A stretch of DNA of 64,000 nt from Mycobacteroides franklinii (GTDB taxonomy: Bacteria > Actinomycetota > Actinomycetes > Mycobacteriales > Mycobacteriaceae). The DNA lies in assembly GCF_002013895.1 (NCBI RefSeq), contig NZ_MAFQ01000001.1, forward strand, positions 62,001-126,000, written 5' to 3'. Position numbers and translations under genes: made by a program. Positions within the stretch are counted from its first letter, which is position 1; each line of letters opens with the position of its first letter. The notes beneath the pieces are model-generated. The model did no database searches, was not told where the DNA came from, and was given only the letters and a program-made list of their open reading frames with translations. Positions 16,592 to 29,849 of this stretch are shown here, piece by piece.

Positions 16592-18163
16592 CTACTTGGG
16601 CACCTGATACTTCGGGAACACACCGGTCGGTGCGGGCAGGCTGACACCGGGCTTCAACCGTGTCCCGATGGCCGTGAAGTCCCGCTGATCCTCGGACTGG
16701 CCCAGTAGATCGAGCAGCTTGGCCGCGGACTCGGGCATCACCGGCTGCACCAGCAGCGCGACGATCCGAACCACCTCCAGCGTGGTGTAGAGCACGGTGC
16801 CGAATCGCTCTTGGTCGGCCGCGGCTCCGTCTGTCTGGAAGCTCTTGGCCAACACCCACGGTTCCTGGGCCGAGAAGTACCGGTTGCTCGCGCCCAGCAC
16901 CTGCCAGATCGCTTCCAGTGCCAAATGCATGGCGGGCACGTCGAAATGCGCCCGAGCCTGGTCCAGGAGCGCGTCAGCGGCCGCCAACAGTTCTCTGTCC
17001 GCCGAGGCGAATTCGCCGGGCTCCGGCACGATTCCGCCGAGATTCTTGGCCACCATCGACAGGGACCGCTGAGCCAGGTTGCCCAGCTCGTTGGCCAGAT
17101 CGGCGTTGATTCGCCCGATCAGGCCGTCCTCGGTGTAGCTGCCGTCCTGGCCGAACGGAACCTCGCGCAGCAGGAAGTAGCGCACCTGGTCCAGGCCGAA
17201 ATGATCGATCAGATCGACTGGGTTCACCACATTGCCGATCGACTTGCTCATCTTCTCGCCCTTGTTGGTCAAGAAGCCGTGCGCGAAAACCCGTTTCGGC
17301 AGCTCGATTCCGGCGGACATGAGGAAGGCGGGCCAGTACACGGTGTGGAACCGGATGATGTCCTTGCCGATCATGTGCACATTGGCCGGCCAGTACCGCT
17401 GGAACAGCTCTGAATCGGTATCGGGGTAACCGGCACCGGTCAGGTAGTTGGTGAGCGCATCGACCCACACGTACATGACGTGGTCGGGATGTTCGGGTAC
17501 CTGCACTCCCCAGTCGAAGGTGGTCCGGGAGATGGACAGGTCACGCAGACCACCGGAGACAAAGCTGACGACCTCGTTGCGCCGCACCGCCGGGCCGATG
17601 AATTCCGGATGTGCCTCGTAATGCGCCAGCAGCTTGTCCTGGTACGCCGACAGCCTGAAGAAGTAGGAATGCTCCTCGGTCCACTCGACGGGTGTGCCGC
17701 TTTCGGTGGCGGTGCGGGTTCCGTCGGCGGCGACCGTGGTCTCGGCGTCGGTGTAGAACGCCTCGTCGCGCACCGAGTACCACCCCGAATAGGTGTCTAA
17801 ATAGATGTCACCGTTGTCGGCCATCCGGCGCCAGATCGCCTTGGATGCCTGGTGGTGATCGGGGTCGGTGGTGCGGATGAACCGGTCGAACGAGATGTTG
17901 AGCTTGCGCTGCAAGGCCTCGAAGACATCGGAATTGCGCCGCGCGAGCTGCGCCGTCGGGATTCCGGCCGCGGCCGCCGCCTGCGCCACCTTCAGGCCGT
18001 GCTCGTCGGTGCCGGTGAGATAGCGCACGTCGAAGCCGTCCAGCCGTTTGAACCGGGCCACGGAATCGGTCGCGACGTACTCATATGCGTGTCCGATGTG
18101 CGGTTCGCCGTTCGGGTACGCGATGGCGGTGGTGATGTAGAACGGATCCAATGATTCAGGCAT
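16592..18163 (-). CDS. metG: Methionyl-tRNA synthetase
   Basis: The 523-residue class I synthetase charges tRNA-Met. HIGH lies at residues 22-25 (PHIGHAYEY) and KMSKS in the middle ([16 protein letters not shown]); [15 protein letters not shown] and [16 protein letters not shown] are family-specific. The ATG at 18163 gives the usual [19 protein letters not shown] start; the frame runs further but that part is non-homologous. It is divergent from tatD by only 31 bases, as in M. tuberculosis (Rv1007c/Rv1008), so two promoters share a very short gap. Confidence 0.97.
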   Translation of the reverse strand: MPESLDPFYITTAIAYPNGEPHIGHAYEYVATDSVARFKRLDGFDVRYLTGTDEHGLKVAQAAAAAGIPTAQLARRNSDVFEALQRKLNISFDRFIRTTDPDHHQASKAIWRRMADNGDIYLDTYSGWYSVRDEAFYTDAETTVAADGTRTATESGTPVEWTEEHSYFFRLSAYQDKLLAHYEAHPEFIGPAVRRNEVVSFVSGGLRDLSISRTTFDWGVQVPEHPDHVMYVWVDALTNYLTGAGYPDTDSELFQRYWPANVHMIGKDIIRFHTVYWPAFLMSAGIELPKRVFAHGFLTNKGEKMSKSIGNVVNPVDLIDHFGLDQVRYFLLREVPFGQDGSYTEDGLIGRINADLANELGNLAQRSLSMVAKNLGGIVPEPGEFASADRELLAAADALLDQARAHFDVPAMHLALEAIWQVLGASNRYFSAQEPWVLAKSFQTDGAAADQERFGTVLYTTLEVVRIVALLVQPVMPESAAKLLDLLGQSEDQRDFTAIGTRLKPGVSLPAPTGVFPKYQVPK

Positions 18164-18194
18164 GGTCTGAGCAACTTTATAGACTGGTGTTCTG

Positions 18195-21165
<2,971 letters not shown>

Positions 21166-21168
21166 GTC

Positions 21169-22653
21169 CTATTTGTCACCGAGGTTGGGCGGATCGTCCA
21201 TCATCGGTGTCTCCGCGATTACCGGGTACTGGCCGGTATAGCCGATTCGCTCGCGTGCCAGCTGCATGACGCGTTCCCTGGAGAGATACCAACCGATAAT
21301 CAGTAGCGGTGTGAAGATCGCCAGAGCGACCACGTTCCAATAGTTTTCGTAACACATGAGCGCCAGCACCACCACGAGAAAGGCGAGTGTCGCGTACCCC
21401 GTGTAGGGGGCGCCGGGCATCTGGAACTTGCCGCGACGCAGGATGCCGCGCTGGGACCACTGGTAAAGCCGCAGCTGACAGATGACGATGGTGGCCCACG
21501 AGGCGAGGATGCCGAGGGCGGCGACGTCCAAAGCCGTTTCGAAAGCCTTGGCTGGAATCACCATGTTCATGAAGACGCCGGCCACGGTGAAACATGCGGT
21601 GAGCGCGATGCCGGCGAAGGGAACACCATTGGATGTCATGCGGGACAGCAGCTGTGGTGCACTGCCGTTCATGGACATGGACCGCAGGATGCGGCCGGTG
21701 CTGTACAGGCCGGCGTTGAGGCTGGACAGCGCGGCGGTGAGCACCACGAAGTTCATGATGTCACCGGCGTAAGGCAGACCCACCCGGGAAAAGAACGTCA
21801 CGAACGGGCTCTCACCCTCCTTGTAGAGGGTGTACGGCAACAGCAGCGCGAGCAGAATCAATGAGCCGACATAGAACACGGCGATGCGGACGACCACGGC
21901 GTTGATGGCCTTCGGCATGACCTTCTCGGGGTTCTCCGTCTCGCCCGCCGCCGTGCCCACCAATTCCACTGAGGCATACGCGAAGACCACCCCGGAGGTG
22001 ACCACCACAAGGGCCAGTAACCCAGTGGGGAAGAGCCCGCCGTTGTCGGCGAGTATCGAGGGTCCGGTGGGGGCACCCTCGACGGTGAATCGCCCGGCCA
22101 AGAACACGACGCCGACGATCAAGAAGGCCACGAGTGCAATGACTTTGATGAGTGCGGCCCAGAACTCCATCTCGCCGAACAGCTTGACGCTGATCATGTT
22201 CAGCGTGAGCACGATGACCAGGGCGATCAGTGCGATGATCCACTGTGGGACGGCCTTGAAGCTACCCCAGTAGTGCATGTAGAGAGCGATGGCGGTGACG
22301 TCCACGATCGAGGTGGCAGCCCAGTTGACGAAGTACATCCATCCGGCTACGTAAGCGGCCTTCTCGCCGAGGAATTCGCGCGCGTACGACACGAAGGACC
22401 CTGAAGATGGGCGGTGCAGCACCAGCTCACCGAGGGCGCGCAACATGAAGAACACGAACACGCCGCAGACGGCGTAGACGAGCCACAGGCTTGGCCCGGC
22501 CTCGTGTAAGCGCTTTCCGGCGCCCATGAACAGACCGGTGCCGATGGCACCGCCAATCCCGATCATCTGGACTTGGCGGTTCTTCAGGCCTTTGTGATAT
22601 CCCTCGTCCTCGCGTGCGAGGCCCGACGTATCGTAATTAGCTGGAGATGCCAT
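21169..22653 (-). CDS. Amino-acid permease, AnsP (L-asparagine) type
   Basis: The 494-residue, twelve-helix APC permease is very close to L-asparagine permeases: it opens [32 protein letters not shown] and continues [40 protein letters not shown], long stretches almost identical to E. coli AnsP as I remember it. It imports asparagine by proton symport. It is the last gene of a co-directional run (mmpS, mmpL, kinase, permease), 19 bases after the kinase, which suggests kinase-permease co-expression. It separates ksgA from ispE, adjacent in M. tuberculosis. Confidence 0.85.
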   Translation of the reverse strand: MASPANYDTSGLAREDEGYHKGLKNRQVQMIGIGGAIGTGLFMGAGKRLHEAGPSLWLVYAVCGVFVFFMLRALGELVLHRPSSGSFVSYAREFLGEKAAYVAGWMYFVNWAATSIVDVTAIALYMHYWGSFKAVPQWIIALIALVIVLTLNMISVKLFGEMEFWAALIKVIALVAFLIVGVVFLAGRFTVEGAPTGPSILADNGGLFPTGLLALVVVTSGVVFAYASVELVGTAAGETENPEKVMPKAINAVVVRIAVFYVGSLILLALLLPYTLYKEGESPFVTFFSRVGLPYAGDIMNFVVLTAALSSLNAGLYSTGRILRSMSMNGSAPQLLSRMTSNGVPFAGIALTACFTVAGVFMNMVIPAKAFETALDVAALGILASWATIVICQLRLYQWSQRGILRRGKFQMPGAPYTGYATLAFLVVVLALMCYENYWNVVALAIFTPLLIIGWYLSRERVMQLARERIGYTGQYPVIAETPMMDDPPNLGDK

Positions 22654-22672
22654 GGGGCGACGCTACCGGGGA

Positions 22673-23476
22673 TTAGGTCATCGCGTGTGTCAAAAGTGTT
22701 ATGAACTCCGTACATGTCGGGTAGCGGCTTAACGGATCCTTGGACATTGCCTTGGCGACGATGGAATCGAAAGCGCGGGGGATGTGCTTATGCCGGTACG
22801 AAATCGGCCAGGGTGTGGCGTTAAGCTGCATATCGACGAGTTTGAGCACCGTTCGTGCGGTAAACGGGGGTTTGCCATCGAACAGTTCGACAGCCGTACA
22901 GGCCAGCGCATACTGATCGGTGGCTGCGGTGACGGGTTGCCCACGCAGTACCTCGGGCGCGGCGTAAGGCAGTGAGGTGTGCACGACGGGCCGGCGTGGC
23001 CCGTCGGCGTGAGTGAGTTCCTGCGCGACACCGAAATCGGTGAGTACGGCATTGCCTGAGCTTTTGCGCATGATGTTGGACGGCTTCACGTCGCAGTGCA
23101 CCACCTGGGCCTCGTGAATGTAGTCCAGTGCTCCGGCGATCTGTTGTAGGGCAGTCAGTTTGATCGGGATAATCCAGCTCTGATCCGTGCCCACCAGGTC
23201 TTGGGCCGAGCCGCCGGTGAGCGCCTCCATGGCCAGCCAGTCCTCGCCACGTTCGTACACCGTGATGATGCGGGGGTGTGAGAACCGTTGGGCCAAGTCG
23301 AATTCGCGGTGCAGCCGGTCGATGTTCTCCGGGTTTCGATGCCGCGACTCCAGCACCTTCAGGGCAACCGCAAACCCGTCGTCGGCGCGGTGTGCCAGGT
23401 AGACCTGCGCCGTCGCGCCACGGCCCGCAAGGGCGTCGACGATGTAGCCGTTGAACTCACCACCCGGAACAGGCAT
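22673..23476 (-). CDS. Soluble Ser/Thr protein kinase, minimal catalytic domain
   Basis: The 267-residue protein is a bare Hanks-type kinase. The ATP Lys is at about residue 40 (FAVALKVLES), the catalytic loop is HCDVKPSN (Asp ~129), the metal motif DFG is at ~147-149 and APEVLRG follows. The usual HRD Arg is Cys, so this is a non-RD kinase not needing classical activation-loop phosphorylation. No membrane helix or PASTA/sensor domain is present, unlike most mycobacterial Pkn proteins. It lies 45 bases after the mmpL gene and 19 before the permease, so both transporters are plausible targets. Confidence 0.88.
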   Translation of the reverse strand: MPVPGGEFNGYIVDALAGRGATAQVYLAHRADDGFAVALKVLESRHRNPENIDRLHREFDLAQRFSHPRIITVYERGEDWLAMEALTGGSAQDLVGTDQSWIIPIKLTALQQIAGALDYIHEAQVVHCDVKPSNIMRKSSGNAVLTDFGVAQELTHADGPRRPVVHTSLPYAAPEVLRGQPVTAATDQYALACTAVELFDGKPPFTARTVLKLVDMQLNATPWPISYRHKHIPRAFDSIVAKAMSKDPLSRYPTCTEFITLLTHAMT

Positions 23477-23521
23477 GCACCGAGGGTGTCACGAGTCGCC
23501 CAGCGGGTGGCGAATTTGGGC

Positions 23522-26434
23522 CTAGTACGCCGGTCCTGCGCCGACGGGCGCTGGGGTAGGCGGAACGGATGCCGGCGGCTGCGGTGTCCTCGGCGGGGGT
23601 AGCGGACGGGTACGCACGTTCAGCGGCCACCAGAACCAGCGGCCCAGCAGGGTCGCGATGGCCGGTGTCATGAACGACCGCACCACCAGGGTGTCGAACA
23701 GCAGGCCAAGGCCGATCGTCGTACCCACCTGGCCGATGATGGTCAGGTCACTGATGGCCATGGCCATCATGGTGAACGCGAAGACCAGGCCTGCGGAGGT
23801 CACCACACTGCCGGTACCGCCCATGGCCCGGATCATGCCGGTTTTCAGGCCGCCCGGAAGCTCTTCCTTGAGCCGGGAGACCAACAGCAGGTTGTAGTCG
23901 GAGCCCACCGCCAGCAGCACGATGATCGCCATTTGCATGACCATCCAGTGCAATTCCTGGCCCAGGATGTACTGCCAGATGATGACCGACAAACCGAATG
24001 ATGCGCCCAGGGACAGCAAGACGGTGCCGACGATCACCAGCGAGGCCACGAAGCTGCGGGTGATGAGCAGCATGATCAGGAAGATCAGGCACAGCGCGGA
24101 GATACCGGCGATCATCAGGTCGTAGCGCGCGCCGTCGGCCATGTCATGGAATGTCGCTGCGGTGCCGCCGAGTTCGATCTTGGCGTCTTCCAGGGGCGTG
24201 CCCTTGACCGCTTCGATGGCCGCCAGCTTGATCGGCTCGATATGCGAAAGTCCTTCGGGCGACGTGGGATCACCGCGATGCGAGATGATCATGCGCAGTG
24301 TCTTGCCGTCGGGAGACAGGAACATCTTCAGGCCGCGTTTGAAGTCCGGGTTGTCGAAGATCTCCGGCGGTAGATAGAACGAGTCGTCATTCTTGGCCTT
24401 GTCGAACGCCCTGCCCATGGCGGTCGAGTCCTTGCTGGTCTCGTCCTGCAGGTCGTACATGCCGGCCATGGTGCTGTGCATCGTCAGCATCATGTTCTGC
24501 ATGGACTCCATGAGCGGAATCATGTCCCGCATGTCCGCGACCATCTGGGGCATGATGACGTCCATCTGCTCCATGGACACGACCATGCCGTCCATGTTCT
24601 CGGTGAGCTCGTCGATCTTGTCCAGTACCTCGAAGATCGACCGGAACGCCTGGCAGACCGGGATATCGAAGCAGTGCTTCTCCCAATAGAAGTAGTTCTT
24701 GATGGGGCGGAACCAGTCGTCGAAATTCTCCAGGCTGTCCCGCATGTCATGGATGGTGCCCTGCAGCGTGTGCATGTCGCCGATCATCTGGTGCATCACG
24801 CCGGTGAGCTCGGTCATGTTGGCCAGCATCTTCTTCATGGTGCCGACCATGATGCCCATCTTGTCGGCCTGGACCTTCATGTCCGCCATGCGGTCTTTCA
24901 TCAGCTTCAGGTTCTGCACCTGGCCGACGCCTTGGGCACTGATGAGGAACGGGATGGAGCTGTGCTCGATCGGTGTGCCCTGCGGACGGGTAATCGCTTG
25001 CACGCGTGCGATTCCCGGCACCCGGTAGACGGCCTTGGCGAGCTTGTCGATCACCAAGAAGTCCGCGGAGTTCCGCAAATCGTGGTCGGACTCCAGCACC
25101 AGCATCTCCGGGTTCATCCGGGCCGGATCGAAGTGCCGGTCGGCGGCCTGGAAACCCTGATTGGCCGGGATGTCCTTGGGGATGTACTTCTTGTCGTCGT
25201 AGCTGGTCTTGTATCCGGGAAGCGCGGCCAATCCGATGATGGCGATGGCCATCGAGGCCGCCAGGATGGGGCCGGGCCAGCGCGTGATGGCGGCCCCGAT
25301 ACGACGCCAGGTGCGAATTCGCATGGCGCGCTTGGGTTCGAACAACCCGAACTTGCTGCCGATGGTGATCAGGGAAGGCCCCAGGGTAAGTGCGACGGCC
25401 ACCGCGGTGAGGACGGCCACCGCGCACGGCACACCCATGGTCTGGAAGTACGGCATCCGGGTGAAGCTCAGGCAGTACATGGCACCCGCGATGGTCGACC
25501 CGGTGCCCAAGATGACATGTGCTGTGCCATGGAACATCTCGTAGTAAGAGGCCTCGCTCTCGAGCCCCTTCGCTCTTGCTTCCTGATATCGCCCGATCAG
25601 GAAGATGGCGTAGTCGGTCCCGGCCGCGATGACGAGCACCACAAGGAGGTTCACCGCGAAGGTGGAGAGCCCGATGATGTGGTTGTCGCCAAGCACCGAG
25701 ATCATGCCGCGTGCGGCACCCAGCTGGATGCCCACCATGAGCAGCACCAGCAGCACGGTGAAGATCGATCGGTAGAAGAACAGCAGCATCACGATGATGA
25801 CGATGAACGTCAGCCCGGTGATCTTGATCATGCTGCTGTCGCCGGCGTGGCCCATATCGGCCTGGAGAGCGGCCGGGCCGGTGACGTAGACCTTGAGACC
25901 GTCCGGCATCGGTTTGGGATTGCCGTGTTCGTCGGTCGTGAGTTTCTTGACGACATCGCGGACGGATTCGATCGATTCGTTCGCGAGCGTCTCGCCCATG
26001 TCGCCGGCGAGGTTCAGCTGAACGTAGGTGGCCTTGCCGTCGGTGCTCTGTGCGCCGGATTCGGTCAGCGGGTCGCCCCAGAAGTCCTGAACGTGCTGAA
26101 CGTGTTTGGTGTCGGCGCGCAGCTGCGACACCATCTCGTCGTAGAACTTGTGCGAGCCGGGCCCGAGCGGTTGGTTGCCCTCGAGCACGATCATGGCGGC
26201 GCTGTTGGAGTCGGACTCCTGGAACAGGCGCCCCATGTTCTTCATGGCCTTCATGGACGGCGCGTCGGAGGGGCTCAGCGAAACCGTGTTCTCGCGACCC
26301 ACCTGCTCGAGCTGAGGCGCCGAGAGCGCGAGAATGACGACGACCGCAACCCATGCGATGACGATGGGGATGGACAGACGCCGGATCCATTTGGCCAGGA
26401 AAGTCGGCTCTCCGTTGGCGTGCGCCCCGCTCAT
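23522..26434 (-). CDS. MmpL-family RND transporter
   Basis: The 970-residue inner-membrane protein has the MmpL layout: helix 1, a large porter domain, a helix cluster with [17 protein letters not shown] and [16 protein letters not shown] (the proton-relay GxDY motifs), and a second porter domain holding a Met/Asp-rich coiled coil (~residues 500-680) typical of MmpL4/5-like pumps. The C-terminal tail is proline-rich. It overlaps the mmpS gene by 4 bases. From memory, an MmpS/MmpL pair in this part of the M. abscessus chromosome is linked to clofazimine/bedaquiline efflux; I cannot confirm it is this one. Confidence 0.93.
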   Translation of the reverse strand: MSGAHANGEPTFLAKWIRRLSIPIVIAWVAVVVILALSAPQLEQVGRENTVSLSPSDAPSMKAMKNMGRLFQESDSNSAAMIVLEGNQPLGPGSHKFYDEMVSQLRADTKHVQHVQDFWGDPLTESGAQSTDGKATYVQLNLAGDMGETLANESIESVRDVVKKLTTDEHGNPKPMPDGLKVYVTGPAALQADMGHAGDSSMIKITGLTFIVIIVMLLFFYRSIFTVLLVLLMVGIQLGAARGMISVLGDNHIIGLSTFAVNLLVVLVIAAGTDYAIFLIGRYQEARAKGLESEASYYEMFHGTAHVILGTGSTIAGAMYCLSFTRMPYFQTMGVPCAVAVLTAVAVALTLGPSLITIGSKFGLFEPKRAMRIRTWRRIGAAITRWPGPILAASMAIAIIGLAALPGYKTSYDDKKYIPKDIPANQGFQAADRHFDPARMNPEMLVLESDHDLRNSADFLVIDKLAKAVYRVPGIARVQAITRPQGTPIEHSSIPFLISAQGVGQVQNLKLMKDRMADMKVQADKMGIMVGTMKKMLANMTELTGVMHQMIGDMHTLQGTIHDMRDSLENFDDWFRPIKNYFYWEKHCFDIPVCQAFRSIFEVLDKIDELTENMDGMVVSMEQMDVIMPQMVADMRDMIPLMESMQNMMLTMHSTMAGMYDLQDETSKDSTAMGRAFDKAKNDDSFYLPPEIFDNPDFKRGLKMFLSPDGKTLRMIISHRGDPTSPEGLSHIEPIKLAAIEAVKGTPLEDAKIELGGTAATFHDMADGARYDLMIAGISALCLIFLIMLLITRSFVASLVIVGTVLLSLGASFGLSVIIWQYILGQELHWMVMQMAIIVLLAVGSDYNLLLVSRLKEELPGGLKTGMIRAMGGTGSVVTSAGLVFAFTMMAMAISDLTIIGQVGTTIGLGLLFDTLVVRSFMTPAIATLLGRWFWWPLNVRTRPLPPPRTPQPPASVPPTPAPVGAGPAY

Positions 26435-26853
26435 GCGGACTTCACAAAGCAGTAGACGTAGGCGCTCACCTCGTTGGTATACCTCTCGTCTTTTTTCTCG
26501 TCATTGGCCGTGATGCGGCAACCCAGCCCATCGGCATTGCGGGTTTGCGCCAGGATGTTTCCCGTCATCGACGGTGCGGTCGTGACGATCTCAATCGACC
26601 ACGGTAGCGTCGCCCCGTTGATTTGGTGGGGCTCCCCTTCCTTGTCGATGTAGTTGATGTCCGCGATGGTGCCGGGAGGACCGAAGATCTCGTAGAGCAC
26701 ATGCTTGGGCTTGGAGTTGTTCTTGTCGTCGGTCATGCTGCCGGCGTAGGTGGGCAACTGCGACGAACCGAAGATGCCGCGAATCCGCCATACCGCGAAG
26801 CCCGCGATGGCCAACACGAGCACCATCACCACGGGGATCCACGCCCGCTTCAA
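26431..26853 (-). CDS. MmpS-family accessory protein
   Basis: The 140-residue protein has one N-terminal membrane helix ([20 protein letters not shown]) and a periplasmic beta domain with [24 protein letters not shown] and the terminal YVYCFVKSA seen in MmpS4/5. It partners MmpL in lipid or drug export. The start is uncertain: TTG at 26853 is the nearest ordinary start, but homologues begin with about four residues before LKRAWIP. That would match an ATT codon at 26865 preceded by a GAAGGGG site, an unusual start to test. It is divergent from a TetR gene across a palindromic operator. Confidence 0.9.
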   Translation of the reverse strand: MKRAWIPVVMVLVLAIAGFAVWRIRGIFGSSQLPTYAGSMTDDKNNSKPKHVLYEIFGPPGTIADINYIDKEGEPHQINGATLPWSIEIVTTAPSMTGNILAQTRNADGLGCRITANDEKKDERYTNEVSAYVYCFVKSA

Positions 26854-26917
26854 TGCGCTGAGAATCGCAGGACCCCTTCACCCGTTTGCTTTGAACCGGA
26901 GAACTATTCGAAGCTTC

Positions 26918-26948
26918 GCCTGTAACGCATAGCCTGTGCGTTACAGGC
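26918..26948. promoter_or_regulatory. Perfect 12-bp inverted repeat, TetR-type operator of the mmpS/mmpL promoter
   Basis: Arms GCCTGTAACGCA (26918-26929) and TGCGTTACAGGC (26937-26948) are separated by 7 bases in the 153-base gap between mmpS (-) and the TetR gene (+). A second small inverted repeat, CTACC-N4-GGTAG, lies at 26952-26965. The location indicates repression of both divergent genes. Confidence 0.8.
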
Positions 26949-27006
26949 AACCTACCAGTGGGTAGATGGGCCCGCAAGTCACACGCCGTGCGTTATCTTG
27001 AGTGAG

Positions 27007-27669
27007 ATGACATCCCTGAGTTTTCGGCGCGCCCGCTCCGAGGAGAACAAGCGTCAACGTGCGGCAACGCTCGTGGAAGCCGCGCGTTCCTTGGCGTTGG
27101 AGTCGGGTGTCGCGTCCGTCACTCTCACCGGTTTGGCTAATCGTGCGGGGGTCCATCACTCCGCGGTGCGCCGCTACTTCAGCTCCCACAAAGAAGTGCT
27201 GCTGCGCCTTTCGACCGAGGGCATGGCGGAGTTGGCCGAGTCCGTCTGTACGGCGTTGGAGGGTTCACAGGAGCGGTCGCCTGTCGAGGTCGGCGCGATA
27301 CTGTCGGGCGCGCTCGTCGATGCGCCGCTGTTCTGCGACCTGTTGGGTAGTCATTACGTCCACTTCGAGCACGAGGTGGTCATCGACCAAGTCCGTGAGG
27401 CGCAGCGGGTCAACCAGGCGGCCGCGATGACCATCGTCGAGGCGATAGAGCGGTCGGCGCCGGAGTTCGACCGTGAGGCCGCGCTGGACGTCGTCATGTC
27501 GTCCTTCGCTCTCGCGGCGATGTTGTGGCAGTTCGCGCATCCCCCCAAGGGACTCGAACACGACTTCGGCGACGAGCCCGGCATTCCGGATGATTGGGAT
27601 ACCGATTTCGCCAGCACGCTCACGCGGCTACTGACCGCGACGTGCATCGGGGCAGCGAAAAGGGCCTAG
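27007..27669 (+). CDS. TetR-family repressor divergent from mmpS/mmpL
   Basis: The 220-residue protein has an N-terminal helix-turn-helix (ASVTLTGLANRAGVHHSAVRRYFSSHKEVLLRL, residues ~35-67) and a ligand-binding C-terminal domain. A TATCTT -10-like box ends about 7 bases before the ATG at 27007, so the message may be leaderless; TTG at 26998 is an alternative start. The perfect inverted repeat in the shared gap makes the mmpS-mmpL genes its likely target. The 3' end overlaps the convergent MarR-GNAT gene by 4 bases. Confidence 0.88.
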   Translation: MTSLSFRRARSEENKRQRAATLVEAARSLALESGVASVTLTGLANRAGVHHSAVRRYFSSHKEVLLRLSTEGMAELAESVCTALEGSQERSPVEVGAILSGALVDAPLFCDLLGSHYVHFEHEVVIDQVREAQRVNQAAAMTIVEAIERSAPEFDREAALDVVMSSFALAAMLWQFAHPPKGLEHDFGDEPGIPDDWDTDFASTLTRLLTATCIGAAKRA

Positions 27670-28583
27670 GCGCGCGGGCTTGAGGCGTCGAGGCGCTTCT
27701 CGAACCAGTGGTGCGCGTACTTCTCCTCGTTGAACGCGGCGACCTCGTCATAACCCGCCGAGCGGTACATCGCGATCGCCTCGGTCAGCGCCCGGTTGGT
27801 GTCCAAGCGAATCGCCTGTGCGCCGTGCGCGGCCGCCTGCCGTTCCAGTTCGGCGAGGATGCGTTTCCCCAGCCCCATGCCGCGGACGTTGGGGGAGATC
27901 CACACCCGTTTGATCTCGGCTGCTTCGATGATGCTGTCGGCATTCCTGAGCAGCTTCAGCCCGCCGCAGCCGACGGGCTCCTCGTGCAGGGTCGCGACGA
28001 GAAACAGCCCAGCGGGTGCGGAGAGTTCGGCATCGCCGGCGGGCAATGCCAGCGCGGGGTCGAACCCGTTTTCGAGCCGGGTGGCAATTTCCTCGAAGTA
28101 GGAGCGAATGCAGTACCGGGCCTCTGGGGAGCGGGTGTTCATGATGGCGATCTGAACCTGCGAGGCCACGAAGAGTTTTTCGACCTCGGCCATGGCGTCG
28201 GCGAGCCGGCGGCGCTGATTCTCGCTCAGCGGTTCGAGGATCGATTGCGCCAGGTCGTCGGAGCGGCGGTCGAGCTCGGCCAGTTCGGCGCTGCCGGCAC
28301 TGGTCAGCCGTGCGGTGCGCACTCGGGTATCGCCGTCGGCTGCGTTCACGTCGATCAGCCCGGCACCTTCCAGTGCGCGTAGCAGCCTGCTGAGATAGCC
28401 CGAGTCCAGGCCCAGGCGGGCTCGCAATTCGCGGATGTCGCAGCCGTTCTCACCGATTTCCCACAGCACCCGCGACTGCCCGAGTGGGCGGTCGCGGGCG
28501 AGGTATTCGCTCTCCAGGACTCCTATCCGTTGCGTGACGGTCCTGTTGAAGCTGCGCAGGCCGTCAACCAGGGTATCGGTCAT
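27666..28583 (-). CDS. MarR regulator-GNAT acetyltransferase fusion
   Basis: The 305-residue protein joins a MarR winged-helix domain (RVLWEIGENGCDIRELRARLGLDSGYLSRLLRALEGAGLI, residues ~40-80) to a GNAT domain whose acetyl-CoA loop is VRGMGLGKRILAEL near residue 235. Fusions of this type are known; the acetylation target is generally unknown. A perfect 11-base-arm palindrome begins at its own start codon, implying autoregulation. It is convergent with the TetR gene and divergent from ispE. Confidence 0.88.
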   Translation of the reverse strand: MTDTLVDGLRSFNRTVTQRIGVLESEYLARDRPLGQSRVLWEIGENGCDIRELRARLGLDSGYLSRLLRALEGAGLIDVNAADGDTRVRTARLTSAGSAELAELDRRSDDLAQSILEPLSENQRRRLADAMAEVEKLFVASQVQIAIMNTRSPEARYCIRSYFEEIATRLENGFDPALALPAGDAELSAPAGLFLVATLHEEPVGCGGLKLLRNADSIIEAAEIKRVWISPNVRGMGLGKRILAELERQAAAHGAQAIRLDTNRALTEAIAMYRSAGYDEVAAFNEEKYAHHWFEKRLDASSPRA

Positions 28584-28606
28584 TTATCTGACTTTAGTCA
28601 GATAAA
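28583..28606. promoter_or_regulatory. Palindrome TTTATCTGACT-TT-AGTCAGATAAA overlapping the MarR-GNAT start codon
   Basis: Perfect 11-base arms are separated by two bases; the first arm base is part of the ATG at 28583. The size and AT-rich centre fit a MarR-family operator. It also lies within 70 bases of the ispE start at 28673 and could influence that gene. Confidence 0.75.
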
Positions 28607-28672
28607 GCCGCGATGTCTCCGTTGTTTGATGCGTGGCGGCCATTCGCGTCGCCAGAACGTACCCTCAGGGGC

Positions 28673-29617
28673 GTGTCCGAGACCGTCTCCGATTGGGTGC
28701 CTACCGGCGCGGTGACCGTTCGGGCGCCCGGCAAGGTCAACCTGTACCTGGCCGTAGGTGACCTCCGTGAGGACGGCTATCACGAGCTGACCACCGTTTT
28801 TCATGCGGTGTCGTTGGCCGATGACGTGACCGTCCGGGACGCCGACGTGCTGTCCGTGGACGTCGTCGGGCAGGGCGAAGGCACGCTGCCCACCGATGAA
28901 CGCAATCTCGCCTGGCAGGCGGCCGAGCTGTTCGCCGATCACGTGGGCCGCGCCCCCGACGTCTCGATCTTTATTAATAAGGACATCCCCGTCGCGGGCG
29001 GTATGGCCGGCGGCTCCGCCGACGCCGCCGCGGTCCTGGTCGCGATGAATGAGCTGTGGCGCGCCGGTGTTCCGCGCCGCGATCTGCACCACCTGGCCGC
29101 TCAGCTGGGCAGCGATGTGCCATTTGCGTTGCACGGTGGCACCGCGCTGGGCACCGGCCGGGGCGAGCAGCTGGCCACGGTATTGGCGCGCAACGTCTTT
29201 CACTGGGTGTTCGCCTTCGCCGACGGTGGTCTGGCCACACCCCAGGTCTTCAAGGAGATCGACCGGCTGCGCGAGAACGGCGATCCGCCCCGGCTCGCCG
29301 AGGCAGATGAACTCTTGGGTGCGCTCGCCGCCGGCGATGCGCGCCGATTGGCACCGCTCTTGGGTAATGAGTTGCAGGCGGCGGCGGTGAGCTTGAACCC
29401 CGAACTGCGCCGGACGCTGCGGGCGGGGGAGTCTGCGGGTGCGCTGGCTGGAATCGTTTCCGGATCGGGCCCTACCTGCGCGTTCTTGTGTACCTCGGCC
29501 GACGACGCCGTCCATGTCAGCGCGGAGCTGGCCGGCGCGGGCGTATGCCGCACGGTCCGGGTGGCCAGCGGTCCCGTCCATGGGGCGCAGGTCGTTCAAG
29601 GCCGCAGCGACGGCTAG
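28673..29617 (+). CDS. ispE: 4-diphosphocytidyl-2-C-methyl-D-erythritol kinase
   Basis: The 314-residue GHMP kinase phosphorylates CDP-methylerythritol in the non-mevalonate isoprenoid pathway. Motifs are [43 protein letters not shown] (ATP loop) and [19 protein letters not shown] at 28673 directly after AGGGGC starts the protein [12 protein letters not shown]; the frame is open to 28613. In M. tuberculosis it follows ksgA directly; here about 7.5 kb intervenes, so it has lost that linkage and needs its own promoter. Confidence 0.95.
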   Translation: MSETVSDWVPTGAVTVRAPGKVNLYLAVGDLREDGYHELTTVFHAVSLADDVTVRDADVLSVDVVGQGEGTLPTDERNLAWQAAELFADHVGRAPDVSIFINKDIPVAGGMAGGSADAAAVLVAMNELWRAGVPRRDLHHLAAQLGSDVPFALHGGTALGTGRGEQLATVLARNVFHWVFAFADGGLATPQVFKEIDRLRENGDPPRLAEADELLGALAAGDARRLAPLLGNELQAAAVSLNPELRRTLRAGESAGALAGIVSGSGPTCAFLCTSADDAVHVSAELAGAGVCRTVRVASGPVHGAQVVQGRSDG

Positions 29618-29849
29618 ACACGCCGAGTGGGGCGACACGCCAAACGTCAAGATCACACTGGGTTTGGTCGGCGATTAAGAAAAGCCTAAGATGCTAGCGG
29701 ATCATAAGAAGGCATCCGGACTGTCACCTGAACGATATGAATCCGCTGCTAACGGCCCTGCGCGCGCCTACCGCACGTCGTGGCACGGGTGGCGGAGCAT
29801 CCGGTAAGGAAGCGTGACTCGCCCAGCAGGCCTAGGCCAGGAGGACACT

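Noticed and set aside
24476-26455. 659-codon plus-strand open frame
   Set aside because: It lies antisense to mmpL, is His/Asp/Val/Arg-rich as expected of a shadow frame in GC-rich DNA, and has no recognisable domain.
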